The notes beneath the pieces are model-generated. The model saw nothing but the letters and a program-made list of their open reading frames with translations. It was not told the DNA's origin and ran no database searches. DNA of 64,000 bases from Lacrimispora xylanisolvens (GTDB lineage: Bacteria; Bacillota; Clostridia; Lachnospirales; Lachnospiraceae), in assembly GCF_002934545.1 (NCBI RefSeq), contig NZ_PTJA01000003.1, forward strand, positions 434,001 to 498,000, in the 5' to 3' direction. Both the position numbers and the translations under genes were made by a program. Shown here piece after piece: positions 63,410 to 64,000 of this stretch (position 1 is the stretch's first letter; the number at the start of each line of letters is the position of its first letter).

Positions 63410-64000
63410 TCAGGCTTTCTTTTTCTGGTGCCAGATCTTAAAATTAACGGCCGAAAGAACGATTACAAATATTACGTTAAAAACCAGGATGCTGATTGCA
63501 GCAACGATTCCCACACGGTCAGCCACACCGCCTACAATCTGAGGCGTTATGATGCCTCCCATCGCAGATATTGCTGTAAGAAGAGACATTCCCAAGGTAG
63601 AACCCTGAATCAGAGGTCCGGCATTGGCGATACAGGTAGGATAAATACCGGAAAGAAAGAAACCAAGTCCAAGGAGAGAAGCTGTAACCAGAGGTAAGCT
63701 GTTAACTTTGATTAATATAAAAAAACAGACAGCACTGCCAATGGAGTTAATCAGTAAAATAGTGCTTCTATGTACTTTCTTAGACATGGCGGCACACAGT
63801 AACCGTCCACCCATAATAACAAGCCAGGTTAGTGAAACCAGGGTTGTGGCAAATTCTGCACTCATAACACCTGTATTCTGAAGATAAGTGACAAACCACC
63901 CATTAATGCAGTTCTCTACTCCAAGATAGAAGAACAAAATAAAAGCAATGCAGTAAAATGCAAAGGAACGAAGAAATCCTTTGTTTCCAGCCACTGTACT
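63410..64000 (-). CDS. MFS transporter, C-terminal part (5' end outside window)
   Basis: The frame is open to the right window edge, so this is a fragment of at least 196 codons. It shows five or six hydrophobic segments in a pattern typical of the C-terminal half of a major facilitator transporter, with a short basic end (KIWHQKKKA). A GTG at 63994 is in frame but lacks a ribosome binding site. The substrate is unknown; fucose-permease-like carriers have similar G-x-x-P patterns. Confidence 0.75.
   Translation of the reverse strand, partial: STVAGNKGFLRSFAFYCIAFILFFYLGVENCINGWFVTYLQNTGVMSAEFATTLVSLTWLVIMGGRLLCAAMSKKVHRSTILLINSIGSAVCFFILIKVNSLPLVTASLLGLGFFLSGIYPTCIANAGPLIQGSTLGMSLLTAISAMGGIITPQIVGGVADRVGIVAAISILVFNVIFVIVLSAVNFKIWHQKKKA

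Noticed and set aside
1-64000. CRISPR arrays, tRNA or rRNA genes, prophage or insertion sequences
   Set aside because: I saw no regularly spaced repeats, no cloverleaf or rRNA-like stretches and no transposase, integrase or phage structural genes in the window.

Overview
The window looks like a chromosome segment of an anaerobic, carbohydrate-using member of the Clostridia, most likely Lachnospiraceae. The basis is moderate GC, strong GGAGG ribosome binding sites with occasional TTG and GTG starts, a sufCBDSU operon, a ribD-E-BA-H operon under an FMN riboswitch, an EFR1-type flavodoxin-ferredoxin protein, and the TIGR03960 / TIGR03936 / RNase G trio. The genus cannot be fixed from the sequence alone. 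I see no rRNA, tRNA, CRISPR array, phage or insertion sequence.

Layout. (1) 1-9.4 kb, plus strand: three GH31 enzymes, one probably cytoplasmic and cut by the window edge and two large secreted multidomain ones, followed by a beta-phosphoglucomutase. The tandem secreted pair resembles the transglycosylases that build cyclic alpha-1,3/1,6-glucans from starch. (2) 9.7-10.9 kb: pepT. (3) 11.0-15.9 kb, minus: the SUF iron-sulfur operon. (4) 16.1-19.8 kb, plus: FMN riboswitch and riboflavin operon. (5) 19.9-22.9 kb, minus: a tightly overlapping trio of a permease-less ABC ATPase, a cysteine-rich G3E-type GTPase and a cytosolic DUF1858-like/binding-protein fusion. A flavodoxin-ferredoxin gene lies divergently next to it. 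This trio is the best candidate for an undescribed system. (6) 24.0-28.9 kb, minus: a microcompartment-free ethanolamine operon (eutA, permease, eutB, eutC) behind a promoter and an intrinsic terminator.

(7) 29.2-35.8 kb, plus: a ketose pathway (PfkB kinase, class II aldolase, lyxose-isomerase-like cupin) and a ribose-type ABC importer. A module of sensor-type binding protein, histidine kinase, LuxR-type regulator and orphan family 1 binding protein follows (35.9-40.2 kb). (8) 40.3-49.6 kb: three sulfatases without signal peptides and a ribose-type ABC importer with two different permeases, suggesting import of a sulfated sugar followed by desulfation in the cytoplasm. A second kinase/AraC-regulator/orphan binding-protein module follows (49.7-54.5 kb). 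(9) 54.6-56.6 kb: a GntR(YtrA)-type regulator with an ABC-2 exporter. (10) 56.8-60.5 kb: the conserved radical SAM / DUF2344 / RNase G group, joined to trkA-trkH potassium uptake (60.5-63.4 kb). (11) A convergent MFS transporter runs off the right edge.

How the parts work together: most of the window is devoted to finding, importing and opening up host- or diet-derived carbohydrates, under two-component regulators that appear to use lipoprotein binding proteins as receptors. The flavin, Fe-S and ethanolamine blocks supply and use cofactors. A TGTGCA-containing motif recurs upstream of the kinase operon, the importer and the sulfatase locus, suggesting that they share a regulator.
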